Assembly: GCA_903939515.1 (NCBI GenBank)
Contig: CAJAHH010000076.1
Location: 1 to 64,000, forward strand
From: an uncultured Verrucomicrobiota bacterium
GTDB taxonomy: Bacteria > Verrucomicrobiota > Verrucomicrobiia > Limisphaerales > UBA9464
Length of the DNA: 64,000 bases
Direction of reading: 5' to 3'
The notes beneath the pieces are model-generated. The model did not search any database. It had not been told where the DNA came from and was given only the letters and a program-made list of their open reading frames with translations. Made by a program: the position numbers and the translations under genes. Below are positions 26,283-34,320 of the stretch, piece by piece (position 1 is the stretch's first letter; every line of letters starts with the position of its first letter).

Positions 26283-27179
26283 TCAGTCTTTTTTGAGGCT
26301 CACCTTCAGGCCCGCATTGTCGGGCTTGAGGATGTGGACGGCGGCCTTGGGCATTTTTCGCTGCATGGCCGCTGCGATGGCTTCGGGGTTGTCCAAGGCC
26401 AAGCACATCAAGGTGGAGCCGCTGCCGCTGAGCCAGCCACCGATGGCTCCCGCTTTCACGCCGGCCGCCAGAATGGCGTCCATGCCTGGAATGAGCGCCG
26501 CCCGATAGGGTTGGTGAATGCGGTCATCGAAGCAGCCTCGGAGGTTCTCGAGTCGGCCCGTGGCGAATGCGGCGGTGACCAGAGAGGCACGGTTGAGGAT
26601 GTGAATCGTGTCGGCCTTGGAAAAGGTCTGCGGGACCCGCTTCCGGGCCTCCGGCGTGCTGACCTCGAAGTGCGGAATCAGGGTCACCAAACGGATCCGA
26701 CTCGGGAGTGGTACCCGAATGCATCGGACCTCAGAACCGACAAATCCCGCGGCCGTGAATCCGCCAAAGACCGCCGGAGCCGCGTTGTCGGGGTGGCCTT
26801 CCAGAGCGGCCACGACTTCTAGCAATCCTTGTCGGTCCAGCGGGCTGCCTGCCAGAGCGTTGAGTCCGGCCACGCAGCCGAGTCGGGCGGTGACGCTAGA
26901 TCCGAGCCCCCGCGCGATCGGCACGTCGCCGGCCAAGTGAAGATCCACCCCAAAGCGTTGGGCGCGAGTCTTTTTGAAGAACGCCGTTGCAGCCTCCTCC
27001 AGCATGGCAAGGGCTCCGGCCCGGGCATCCTCGGCGATGGGAGAAGTAATCTCGACACGTCGGTCGTCCCGGCGGCGGACTGTGGCCCGGTTGTAGAGCG
27101 CGACGGCCAGTCCCAGAGTATCGAAGCCCGAGCCCAAATTGGCGGTCGTCCCCGGAATGCGCACGGTGGCGGATGTCAT
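26283..27179 (-). CDS. thrB: Homoserine kinase ThrB (GHMP family)
   Basis: The 298-residue enzyme phosphorylates homoserine in threonine synthesis. It has the GHMP-kinase ATP loop PIARGLGSSVTARLG (about 90-104). The N-terminal motif is VRIPGTTANLGSGFDTLGLA and the C-terminal glycine motif GGWLSGSGSTLMCLA. Substrate words such as EGHPDNAAPAVFGGF are specific for ThrB. It is convergent with the GS-like ligase, with 33 bp between the stops. No thrC or hom gene is in view. Confidence 0.95.
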   Translation of the reverse strand: MTSATVRIPGTTANLGSGFDTLGLAVALYNRATVRRRDDRRVEITSPIAEDARAGALAMLEEAATAFFKKTRAQRFGVDLHLAGDVPIARGLGSSVTARLGCVAGLNALAGSPLDRQGLLEVVAALEGHPDNAAPAVFGGFTAAGFVGSEVRCIRVPLPSRIRLVTLIPHFEVSTPEARKRVPQTFSKADTIHILNRASLVTAAFATGRLENLRGCFDDRIHQPYRAALIPGMDAILAAGVKAGAIGGWLSGSGSTLMCLALDNPEAIAAAMQRKMPKAAVHILKPDNAGLKVSLKKD

Positions 27180-27335
27180 TTGGGGGATGAAACGGTAAAA
27201 CCGGACTCGATCTCAATGGATTACAGCAGAGGGAAAATCGCCAGACGACTGGAACAGGATCGGGATGGCCCCGACGCCTTCGCTACCAGAGCGCCTGATT
27301 TTTCATTCCGAGTATTTTTTTGGAGTAGGGCTCAG

Positions 27336-27511
27336 CCGGAACGATTCCATTGGATCGGTCGTGCCGGCTGCGTCTTCTTCCGCAAGAGTATCGTGGTTCG
27401 CTCGTTACGGGCCTCAATCGCAAGCCTCAGTGCGGCCCGCGCCTCGTTCTCGCCTCGTCTTGCGAAAGAATCCGCGGCGCGGTCCCTTTCTTCCCAACCG
27501 AATCGTTCCGG
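27336..27511 (+). mobile_element. 176-bp MITE-like element, copy A
   Basis: It is bounded by perfect inverted repeats CCGGAACGATTC (27336-27347) and GAATCGTTCCGG (27500-27511). With flanking AG and CT the match extends to 14 bp. The interior aligns without a net length change to the reverse complement of 59241-59416 and is roughly three quarters identical by eye; GTTGGATCGGTCGTG-like and GTTCGCTCGTT words are shared. It has no transposase or credible gene. Its right end is 15 bp before the ATG at 27527, so it supplies the leader or promoter of that gene. Confidence 0.8.
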
Positions 27512-27526
27512 CTTAGTCTTAAGGCG

Positions 27527-28300
27527 ATGATCGGCTTGATTAACGATTTGATGCAGTTGTCCCTGGAGAACCCTCTCCTGCTGATCGGGGCTGCTTTTCA
27601 GCTTTGGATGATGGTGGATGCCTTGCGCCGCGAAGAGTGGATTTGGGCGGCGTGTATCATCTTCTTCAGCGTCTTCAGCGCGGTGTTTTATTACTTCATG
27701 GTGTATCGGGCGCAGGCATCGGCCAGCGGCGGAATGGGACTCCGAGGCTTCGAATTACCGGGTGCGGCCGATCGCCGCCGGATTAAGGAACTGGAGAGCC
27801 GCATTCATCACCTCGACAAGGCTCGCGACCATTTGGATTTAGCAGATCTTTATTTCTCGCAGGGCAAACTGACCAAGGCCGAAGCGTCTTACCGTCGGGC
27901 CTTGGAGCGGGATCCAGAGGATGACGACACCGTTAGCCATTTGGGGCAGTGCCTCTTGCGACAAGGCAAAGCCGCCGAGGCCAAGCCCCTCTTGGAGAAG
28001 ATTCTGAAGTCCGACCCGCGACACGATTTTGGCTACACACTCATGGCCTTGGCTGAGACCCAGACGGCCCTCGGCGAAGTGGATGCCGCTCTTCTGAACT
28101 GGAAGCGCGTGCTCGAAAACAACAGCTATCCGAGGGCTCGCGTCCAGTATGCCGAGTTGCTCGCCTCGCGAGGGATGGTCGATGAGGCCCAGGCTGAAAT
28201 CGATGAAGTGCTGGCCGACCAAAACCACTCCCCGGCCTTCGAGAAATCTCGCAATGCAGTGTGGATTCGCCGCGCCCGAAAACTGGAGAGCCGATTGTGA
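27527..28300 (+). CDS. Membrane-anchored TPR protein
   Basis: From ATG at 27527 the product has 257 residues. Two N-terminal hydrophobic helices (about 14-30 and 38-58; LLIGAAFQLWMMVDALR and IFFSVFSAVFYYFMVY) anchor it. After a short linker, TPR repeats run from about 95 to 245 (LADLYFSQGKLTKAEASYRR, LGQCLLRQGKAAEAKPLLEK and further). It probably scaffolds protein contacts at the inner membrane. It overlaps the next gene by GTGA. Translation further upstream would enter the repeat element, so the ATG after it is preferred. Confidence 0.85.
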   Translation: MIGLINDLMQLSLENPLLLIGAAFQLWMMVDALRREEWIWAACIIFFSVFSAVFYYFMVYRAQASASGGMGLRGFELPGAADRRRIKELESRIHHLDKARDHLDLADLYFSQGKLTKAEASYRRALERDPEDDDTVSHLGQCLLRQGKAAEAKPLLEKILKSDPRHDFGYTLMALAETQTALGEVDAALLNWKRVLENNSYPRARVQYAELLASRGMVDEAQAEIDEVLADQNHSPAFEKSRNAVWIRRARKLESRL

Positions 28301-31300
28301 AAGATTCTTCACACTGGAAGCTCTGGTGGGTGGCCTTGCTGTCCGCTGTGTTTCCCGTGTGGTTGTTGGCGCAGCCCCTCCCGCCGACTATCCTGCGCGA
28401 GTCGATTCAGAGTTCCGCTGGCAAAGGGTTTGTTTTCGAGTTTACGGCCAATTCCGATGACCCAAAGGCCCATCGGGTGCAAGTCGCCGCCGGGTGGCAA
28501 ACCCCGATGGTGTGGTCGCTGGACTCCACGGCCACGGTGAACGAGTCGGCACTGGGTCGCTTCCAGGTGCTCATTCCGTCACCCGCAGCAACAACGCCCC
28601 TCTTCTACCGCATCCTGACCGAGGGTTCCGTCGCGGGGTTGCTTCAGATCACCGAGGTGATGAGCGACAACTCGGCGGTGTTTCCTGATGCCTCCGGAGC
28701 CTTCTGGGATTGGATCGAGGTGTCTAATCCCCAGGACCGCGCCCTCGCGTTGGTGGGATTTGCTCTCTCAGATGACCCGCTGAAGCCGGGGCGATGGCGA
28801 TTCCCGGACCGGTGGATCCAGCCCGGGCAATCCCTCGTGATCTATGCGTCGGGTCTCGACCGCATTGGGCCCAGCAACGAGTTGCACACGGATTTTCGCC
28901 TCGATGCCGCCGGCGAGACGGTGACGTTGAGCGATCCCATTGGACGAACAGTAGATCAGGTGGTGGTGCCTCGATTGGGCCCCAATGAGTCGCTGGGCCG
29001 ACCTCCCAATCCAGAAGCTGGGGAGTGGACGGTGTATTCCAAGTCGCAGGCGACACCCGGTGCTGCCAATGGCGTCGTTTCGCTGGGGCCTCCGGTGCCG
29101 CCGCCGGTGTTCTCGGTAGATTCGGGTTTCCATGCCGCGGGTGCCGAGGTGGTGCTGGAACTGCGCGGATCCCCGACCAACGCCTTGATTCGCTACACGA
29201 CCAATGGCGACCCCGTCACGGTTGTCTCGCCGACGTGGACAGGTCCGCTGCGCATCCAACGCTCTCAGGTGGTTCGGGCTAAGGCTTATTTGGAGGCGCG
29301 TTCCAGTGCGGAGTCGCTGCGAAGTTATTTTTTCGGGGTTTCCCACGATCTGCCCGTTATCTCGCTGGCGGCGGCGGCCTCGAACTTCGACTTCAAGAAC
29401 GGCTATCTCATTGGCATGGGCACCAGTGTGCTGAACACCAGCGGACAGGTGCTTCAGAGTTATCCGTACTCGGGGTCCAACGCCTGGAAGGATCGGGAGA
29501 TCGAGGTGGGTTTCGAATTCTTCGACACCGACCGCCGGTCCAAGGTTCGTCAAAAGGTGGGGATGTCGGTGTATGGCGGATGGGGTTCGCGGGGTTATCC
29601 GCAGAAGTCCTACGCGCTTTCGGCACGGGCCAAGTACGGGGATGGCAACCTGGCGTACCGCTTCTTTCCGGACCGCCCGATGGACCAGTTCGAGGCTTTG
29701 GTGCTGCGCAATTCTGGTAACGACAACCAGAGCACCCACCAGACGGCGGTGCGGTCGCCCATCACCCAATTCGGGCCGGTGACTTCGTATGGCAGTTACT
29801 TCGTGAACGGCCAGTTCACGCTCATGCGCGACGCGATGATGGAGCGCCTGATCGCGGACACCGGCCTCGACACCCAGGCCTACCGGCCAACCGTGGTGTA
29901 CCTCAATGGCGACTACTGGGGAATTCACAACCTGCGTGAGAAGCTCAATGAGCATCACATCATCGGGAACCATGAGGTGCCACGCGGTGGGCTCGACCTG
30001 ATCGAGGGCTACGGCACCGTGATTGCCGGTGACAGCCAGACTTACACGGCGATGCGCTCGTTCGTGTCCTCGAAGGACCTGACCATCCAAACTAATCTCC
30101 AAACGCTCCTCGACCGGTACCTCGATTTGGACAACTTCCTCGATTACCAAGCCTCGCTCGTCTACTTCCAAAACTTCGACATCGGCAACATCAAGTGCTG
30201 GCGCCCCCGGGTTCCGAACGGGCGCTTCCGATGGATCGTCTACGATCAAGACTACGGCTTCAATTTGTGGAAGCCCGAGGTCTACGTGCCGGCCATGGCC
30301 CGCGATTACGGGAACTATGACAATATCTTCGCCTTCTCGACCGCCAGCACCGGTTCCGGAACGGGTTGGCCCAATGAAGGCGGCCGCACCTTGATGCTCC
30401 GCCGGTTGCTCACCAACGCCGGGGTGCGAACCCGCTTCATCCAGCGTTGCGCAGATTTTCTGAATGGTCCGTTCCGGGAAGAGCGCGTCGAGGCAACCCT
30501 TCGATCGATGGCCGCGGTGATCCGGCCCGAAATCCCGCGGCATCTCCAACGGTGGAGCTTCGCCGAATTGCAGAAGCGCGGTTACGGCAAGCCCTACCAA
30601 CTGGAGTACGAACCCTTCACGGCGGCGACCTGGGAAAAGAACCTCGATTCATTGAGCGACTTCGCTCGCCGGCGCCCCTCCAAGCTCCGGCAAGATTGCC
30701 TCGATCACTTCGGTCTGAAGTCGGGGTTGGCGCAACTGCAGGCGGTCGTTTCGCCGGCCGGTGCGGGGCAGGTGAGGTTGAATCGCACGGTGTCGGCACC
30801 ACCTCCCTGGGTGGGGACCTTTTTTCGGGACGTGCCCGTGGTGGCCACAGTGATTCCCGCACCGGGATTTCGAGTCGTCGGTTGGAGCGGCTGGGGCAAC
30901 GAAGTTTCGCTGGCTCGTTGGGAGTTCAATCCGCCATCCGGCACCAACACTCTCACTGCCCATTTGGAGACCTACTCACCGGTACCCCCGGCGCGTCCTC
31001 CGGTGATTTTGAGCGAGATCCAGTATCACCCGGCCTCTGCGGCTAATTCTGGCGATTGGTTCGAGTTGCACAATCCTGGCACCGCACCGGTGGACCTCAC
31101 CGGGTGGATTGTGCGCGATGACACCGATTCGAATGTGAGCGTGCTGAGCGGAGGAGTGATTCCGCCGGGCGGCTACGTTGTCCTTTGCCAGGATTCCCTT
31201 CGGTTTCAACGGGCCTTTCCGGCAGGTCCCACACCGTTGGGTGAGTTCAGTTTTGGTCTGGGCAATGGCGGCGATACGCTGCGGATCCACGCCGCCGACG

Positions 31301-31470
31301 GCGCTCTTGTGCTCAGCCTTGCCTACGACGATACCGCTCCGTGGCCGGTGGACGCCGATGGCGGCGGGGCGACGTTGGCGCTCAAGAGTGTTGGAGCCTA
31401 CTCTGATCAACCCACTGCGTGGAAAACGTCGAGTCGGCTCGGAGGCTCGCCGGGGGCTGCCAATCCGTAG
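28297..31470 (+). CDS. Large exported CotH-kinase / lamin-tail-domain protein
   Basis: About 1057 residues from GTG at 28297, which overlaps the preceding stop as GTGA. A signal peptide (LWWVALLSAVFPVWLLAQ) is followed by a lamin-tail domain (about 115-215; ITEVMSDNSA, DWIEVSNP). A chitobiase/FN3-like domain comes next (about 255-340; RYTTNGDPV). A CotH kinase domain (about 360-750) has YWGIHNLREKLNEHH and WIVYDQDYGFN. After a short beta region comes a second lamin-tail domain (about 895-1000; ILSEIQYHPASA, DWFELHNPG). CotH domains phosphorylate spore-coat or surface proteins. It is likely secreted or cell-surface, and its target is unknown. Confidence 0.9.
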   Translation: MKDSSHWKLWWVALLSAVFPVWLLAQPLPPTILRESIQSSAGKGFVFEFTANSDDPKAHRVQVAAGWQTPMVWSLDSTATVNESALGRFQVLIPSPAATTPLFYRILTEGSVAGLLQITEVMSDNSAVFPDASGAFWDWIEVSNPQDRALALVGFALSDDPLKPGRWRFPDRWIQPGQSLVIYASGLDRIGPSNELHTDFRLDAAGETVTLSDPIGRTVDQVVVPRLGPNESLGRPPNPEAGEWTVYSKSQATPGAANGVVSLGPPVPPPVFSVDSGFHAAGAEVVLELRGSPTNALIRYTTNGDPVTVVSPTWTGPLRIQRSQVVRAKAYLEARSSAESLRSYFFGVSHDLPVISLAAAASNFDFKNGYLIGMGTSVLNTSGQVLQSYPYSGSNAWKDREIEVGFEFFDTDRRSKVRQKVGMSVYGGWGSRGYPQKSYALSARAKYGDGNLAYRFFPDRPMDQFEALVLRNSGNDNQSTHQTAVRSPITQFGPVTSYGSYFVNGQFTLMRDAMMERLIADTGLDTQAYRPTVVYLNGDYWGIHNLREKLNEHHIIGNHEVPRGGLDLIEGYGTVIAGDSQTYTAMRSFVSSKDLTIQTNLQTLLDRYLDLDNFLDYQASLVYFQNFDIGNIKCWRPRVPNGRFRWIVYDQDYGFNLWKPEVYVPAMARDYGNYDNIFAFSTASTGSGTGWPNEGGRTLMLRRLLTNAGVRTRFIQRCADFLNGPFREERVEATLRSMAAVIRPEIPRHLQRWSFAELQKRGYGKPYQLEYEPFTAATWEKNLDSLSDFARRRPSKLRQDCLDHFGLKSGLAQLQAVVSPAGAGQVRLNRTVSAPPPWVGTFFRDVPVVATVIPAPGFRVVGWSGWGNEVSLARWEFNPPSGTNTLTAHLETYSPVPPARPPVILSEIQYHPASAANSGDWFELHNPGTAPVDLTGWIVRDDTDSNVSVLSGGVIPPGGYVVLCQDSLRFQRAFPAGPTPLGEFSFGLGNGGDTLRIHAADGALVLSLAYDDTAPWPVDADGGGATLALKSVGAYSDQPTAWKTSSRLGGSPGAANP

Positions 31471-31504
31471 CCGGGCGGGTAGACTCCCTAGGCCTCTCCG
31501 AGCC

Positions 31505-31759
31505 TCAGACCGTGTAGCCCAACCGGACCGCCCATGCCTGGAGTTCATCCGCGCCGAAGTCGGCCAACACATGGCCATCCCACTCCATGGACGGGGCTTT
31601 GGTCTGGCCGGTCAATTCACGCATCTCCGCGCGGGCAGCGGCATCGTGAGTCACGTCCAGTGTCTCGTACTGGATCTTGCGTGCATCGAGCCACTCGATG
31701 GCTTCATCACACCAAGGGCAACCGGGTTTAATGAAAAGACGAACGTGCTTGGGGGTCAT
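31505..31759 (-). CDS. Glutaredoxin-like protein
   Basis: This 84-residue protein has the thioredoxin-fold redox motif KPGCPWCDEA with two cysteines (Cys14 and Cys17). LTGQTKAPSMEWDGHVLADF carries the cis-proline region (TKAPSM). Glutaredoxins reduce disulfides or glutathionylated proteins. Its ATG overlaps the hisA stop by 4 bp, so the two are translated together. The CPWC form resembles NrdH/Grx-like proteins. Confidence 0.88.
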   Translation of the reverse strand: MTPKHVRLFIKPGCPWCDEAIEWLDARKIQYETLDVTHDAAARAEMRELTGQTKAPSMEWDGHVLADFGADELQAWAVRLGYTV

Positions 31760-32535
31760 GGGGAGGTCGGGGTCGAAACGGGGGATCGGTTGAATTCGAC
31801 GCAGTCGGTGTAGCGCACGTCCGATCCACCGAAGAGGTCCAGGGCTGAGCCGATGGTTAGGTGTATGCGACCGCCACCGACGCGTTCCACGGTTTTGAGG
31901 TCGTCGATAGATCTGGCGCCGCCGGCGTACGTCGCCGGGATGGGACACCAGCGGGCGAGCGACTCGACCAATCCAAGGTCGATGCCCCGGCACAAGCCTT
32001 CGACATCGACGGCATGGATGAGAAACTCGGAACACGATTGGGCTAGGTCGTGGCAGACCGCCTCATCGACCTCTAGCGAGGTGAATCGTTGCCAACGGTC
32101 GGTCACCACCCAATAGCGGCCATCGCGCTTGCGGCAGCTCAGATCGAGCACCAGGCGGTCCTTGCCGACGCGTTGAACTAGGTCGGCCAGGCGCTGGCGA
32201 TCAAGGAGTCCGTCGCGGAAGACCCATGAGGTGACGATCACCTGCGAGGCCCCGGCCTCAAGCCAGGTCGACGCGTTGTCGAGGTTCACGCCCCCGCCGT
32301 ACTGCAGGCCGCCGGGCCATGCACCGAGGGCCTCGCGTGCGGCGGCCTCGTTGCCCGGCCCTAAGGCGATGACATGCCCGCCGGTGAGGCCGTCCTTCCG
32401 GTAGAGTTCCGCATACCAGGAGGGCGGGTGCTCCGACTGGAAGCGAGTGAGCGTCGAGGTGCCCGCATCGTCGAGGGTTCCCCCCACGATCTGGACCACC
32501 TTCCCATTGCGCAAATCAATGCACGGCCGAAACAC
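31756..32535 (-). CDS. hisA: Eukaryote-type HisA (ProFAR isomerase)
   Basis: The 259-residue TIM-barrel isomerase catalyses the fourth step of histidine synthesis. Its sequence is not of the usual bacterial HisA type. FRPCIDLRNGKVVQIVGG, then LYRKDGLTGGHVIALG, GGLQYGGGVN, VIVTSWVF, LVLDLSCRKRDGRYWVVTDR and HAVDVEGLCRGID match the plant and yeast HIS6 pattern as I recall it. Acid-base candidates are the Asp of PCIDLR and the Asp of HAVDVEG. It starts with GTG at 32535 and overlaps the glutaredoxin gene. No other his gene is adjacent. This eukaryote-like form is known from a minority of bacteria. Confidence 0.85.
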   Translation of the reverse strand: MFRPCIDLRNGKVVQIVGGTLDDAGTSTLTRFQSEHPPSWYAELYRKDGLTGGHVIALGPGNEAAAREALGAWPGGLQYGGGVNLDNASTWLEAGASQVIVTSWVFRDGLLDRQRLADLVQRVGKDRLVLDLSCRKRDGRYWVVTDRWQRFTSLEVDEAVCHDLAQSCSEFLIHAVDVEGLCRGIDLGLVESLARWCPIPATYAGGARSIDDLKTVERVGGGRIHLTIGSALDLFGGSDVRYTDCVEFNRSPVSTPTSP

Positions 32536-32648
32536 AGGGGCGAACCCTAGGCATCAAACGTCTGGGAGGGAAGGATTGGGGAGGAATGGATCGTAGGGAA
32601 ATCGATCCATTCTTTCGGTCGTGTGGATGGGGACGATCGAAGGCCGAT

Positions 32649-33089
32649 TCAGTTGCCCCGAAACGGCACGATTTCAAAGCGACCGAAGCCTCGAAAATCC
32701 TGGCCGTTGTTGGTCACGATCCGGGTCACTCCAGCTTGAGCCATCAGGGCGGCCAGCATCGTGTCCAGCAGTCGTTTGCGCCCGAGGGAGTGACGGTTCA
32801 TCCAAGCCAGGAATTCCGTGACCGATGGGCCGTCAGGGAAGACCCGGATCACTTCCGCGGCCTGCCACCAGTGCTCCGCCCGTTGGAGGGCTTCGGACAT
32901 CGGCAGAGGGGTCGGCATCCGTTTCCCATCGGTCACCACATGCAGGAACTCCGCGAGGGTTTGTGGTGCTAAGGCTAGGTCATGCCCGCCATCCAGCAAC
33001 GATCGGAGCAAGGCGTCGGCTTCCCGGTGGAATGGGTGATCCCGGATCTCCAGCGCGACTAGGAAGTCGGTATCAATCCCGTAGGTCAT
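32649..33089 (-). CDS. vapC: VapC-type PIN-domain toxin
   Basis: From ATG at 33089 the product has 146 residues and is a PIN-domain ribonuclease. Acidic residues are spaced as in VapC: Asp6 in YGIDTDFL, Glu in TLAEFLHV, Asp in RLLDTMLAAL and Asp in TNNGQDFRGF. It overlaps the antitoxin gene by 17 bp, the standard VapBC arrangement. The target is probably tRNA or rRNA but cannot be told. The longer frame upstream is simply the antitoxin gene read in another frame. Confidence 0.88.
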   Translation of the reverse strand: MTYGIDTDFLVALEIRDHPFHREADALLRSLLDGGHDLALAPQTLAEFLHVVTDGKRMPTPLPMSEALQRAEHWWQAAEVIRVFPDGPSVTEFLAWMNRHSLGRKRLLDTMLAALMAQAGVTRIVTNNGQDFRGFGRFEIVPFRGN

Positions 33090-33315
33090 GCAGCATTTCT
33101 CCCAGCAAATCGTCTTCGGAGGTGATGGGTTGGATGGGGCCCCCGACGCTGGCGGGACGCCGATCTCGTAGCGAAGTCCGACGCAGCATGTGCTGTTGGC
33201 GGTAAGCTTCCATGGCCTCTCGGATGAGTTCGGAGGCCTTCCGATCCATTTTTTGGGCGAATCTCTGGAAATCCTCGTACACCGGTTCAGATACATTGAT
33301 TGTGATGGTCTTCAT
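33073..33315 (-). CDS. vapB: Ribbon-helix-helix antitoxin of the VapBC pair
   Basis: The 80-residue protein starts MKTITINVSEPVYEDFQRFA, a ribbon-helix-helix DNA-binding N-terminus. It continues with KASELIREAMEAYRQQHMLR and ends in an acidic toxin-binding tail (ITSEDDLLGEMLHDLRD). It should neutralise VapC and repress the operon. The inverted repeat at 33314-33333 overlaps its start codon. Confidence 0.87.
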   Translation of the reverse strand: MKTITINVSEPVYEDFQRFAQKMDRKASELIREAMEAYRQQHMLRRTSLRDRRPASVGGPIQPITSEDDLLGEMLHDLRD

Positions 33316-33333
33316 ACATCGATATTAATGTAT
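33314..33333 (-). promoter_or_regulatory. Candidate VapB operator over the start codon
   Basis: ATACAT and ATGTAT form a perfect 6-bp inverted repeat with an 8-base centre. On the minus strand TAATAT sits about 7 bases before the ATG and TTGACG lies further upstream (33348-33353), so a leaderless or very short-leader transcript covered by the operator is likely. Confidence 0.45.
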
Positions 33334-33453
33334 TAAATCCATCCCGTCGTCAACGTGTTCGCCCATGCAACCGGACTCAGCGGAGGGTTTGGTTCCAGCG
33401 ATGGGAGTTTTTCCCGCGTGACATGGGCGCGGTGGCCTTGTCCAAAGAAGGTG

Positions 33454-34047
33454 ATGATCGCGCCCGAACCCAAGGAGATCGCCTGCGTAGAGCAGGGGAA
33501 TGCTCCGGAAAATGGGGGCAGCGTGGGTGAACACGGAGAATTGTCGGCCGATTTCGAGGCGGTTTATGCCGCCCATGCGCAGCCGGTATATTATCTGGCG
33601 TTGCGGTTTTTGGGGGATGCGGCGCAGGCCCAGGACGCCGCCCATGACGTGTTCGTGAAGGCCTTCCAGAATTTGGGATCTTTCCGGGGTGACTCCGAGA
33701 TCCGGACCTGGCTCTACCGGATCACGCTCCATCATTGCACCAACTTGCGGCAGCGATGGTCTGCGCGAAATATCCACCTCACCGACGACACCTCGCTCTT
33801 GGAGTCTCAGCCTTCCATGGCTGGGGATCCTCTGCGGGCGCTTGAGACCAAGGAACTCGGGCAGCGAATTCAAACTGCCTTGGACTGCTTGCCGGAGGAG
33901 TATCGGTGCCTGCTGCTCTTGGTCGCGGATCAAGACTTGAGCTACGAACAGGTCGGCGAGATTACCCAACAGAGTTCCGATGCCGTCCGTGGTAAACTGC
34001 ACCGGGCCCGCCGAGCCTTCTCGGCTGCATTCGTCAAGACCGGCTAA
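33454..34047 (+). CDS. ECF-type RNA polymerase sigma factor
   Basis: About 197 residues from ATG at 33454, with GTG at 33451 also possible. Region 2 includes FEAVYAAHAQPVYYLALRFL and DAAHDVFVKAFQNLGSFRGD with RTWLYRITLHH. Region 4 includes LDCLPEEYRCLLLLVADQDL followed by SYEQVGEITQQSSDAVRGKL, a helix-turn-helix for the -35 element. No classical zinc anti-sigma follows; the next gene is an 82-residue protein of unknown type. It opens a run of ten genes on the plus strand and may control them. Confidence 0.93.
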   Translation: MIAPEPKEIACVEQGNAPENGGSVGEHGELSADFEAVYAAHAQPVYYLALRFLGDAAQAQDAAHDVFVKAFQNLGSFRGDSEIRTWLYRITLHHCTNLRQRWSARNIHLTDDTSLLESQPSMAGDPLRALETKELGQRIQTALDCLPEEYRCLLLLVADQDLSYEQVGEITQQSSDAVRGKLHRARRAFSAAFVKTG

Positions 34048-34071
34048 ACCCCTATTTTTGCCAATTCCCCC

Positions 34072-34320
34072 ATGAGCACCCCGTCCCAACGACTTCAAAC
34101 AGTCACTCAGGCGAACTTGGAAAGTACGTCCACTCAGCACACGGAGGCTCGGACGCCGGTCGACTTCGAGACTCCTGAGGCGCTGATCGCCTGGGACCGG
34201 TCCCAGACGCCGGTTCCGGAAGATTTGCGAGCGCGCGTGACAGCGAGTATTGCGAATCCGGCGGGTGTCACTCCGCCGATCGGTGCCGACTTAAAACCCT
34301 GGTGGAGGCAACTCTTTTGA
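34072..34320 (+). CDS. Small protein of unknown function after the sigma factor
   Basis: This 82-residue protein is Thr/Pro-rich. It has a central DFETPEALIAWDRSQTPVPE and ends in ADLKPWWRQLF. There is no signal, membrane helix or zinc motif. It sits 24 bp after the ECF sigma gene and overlaps the proposed GTG start of the radical SAM gene, so translation is probably coupled. It could be a non-classical anti-sigma factor, but nothing in the sequence proves that. Confidence 0.6.
   Translation: MSTPSQRLQTVTQANLESTSTQHTEARTPVDFETPEALIAWDRSQTPVPEDLRARVTASIANPAGVTPPIGADLKPWWRQLF

Noticed and set aside
27350-27526. N-terminal extension of the TPR protein into the MITE-like element
   Set aside because: The element is non-coding in its other copy, and the TPR protein has a natural ATG just beyond it.
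28768-30600. Long antisense open frame opposite the CotH gene
   Set aside because: It is a shadow of a G+C-rich gene; the plus strand has clear CotH and lamin-tail domains, and the antisense protein is His/Arg-rich without motifs.
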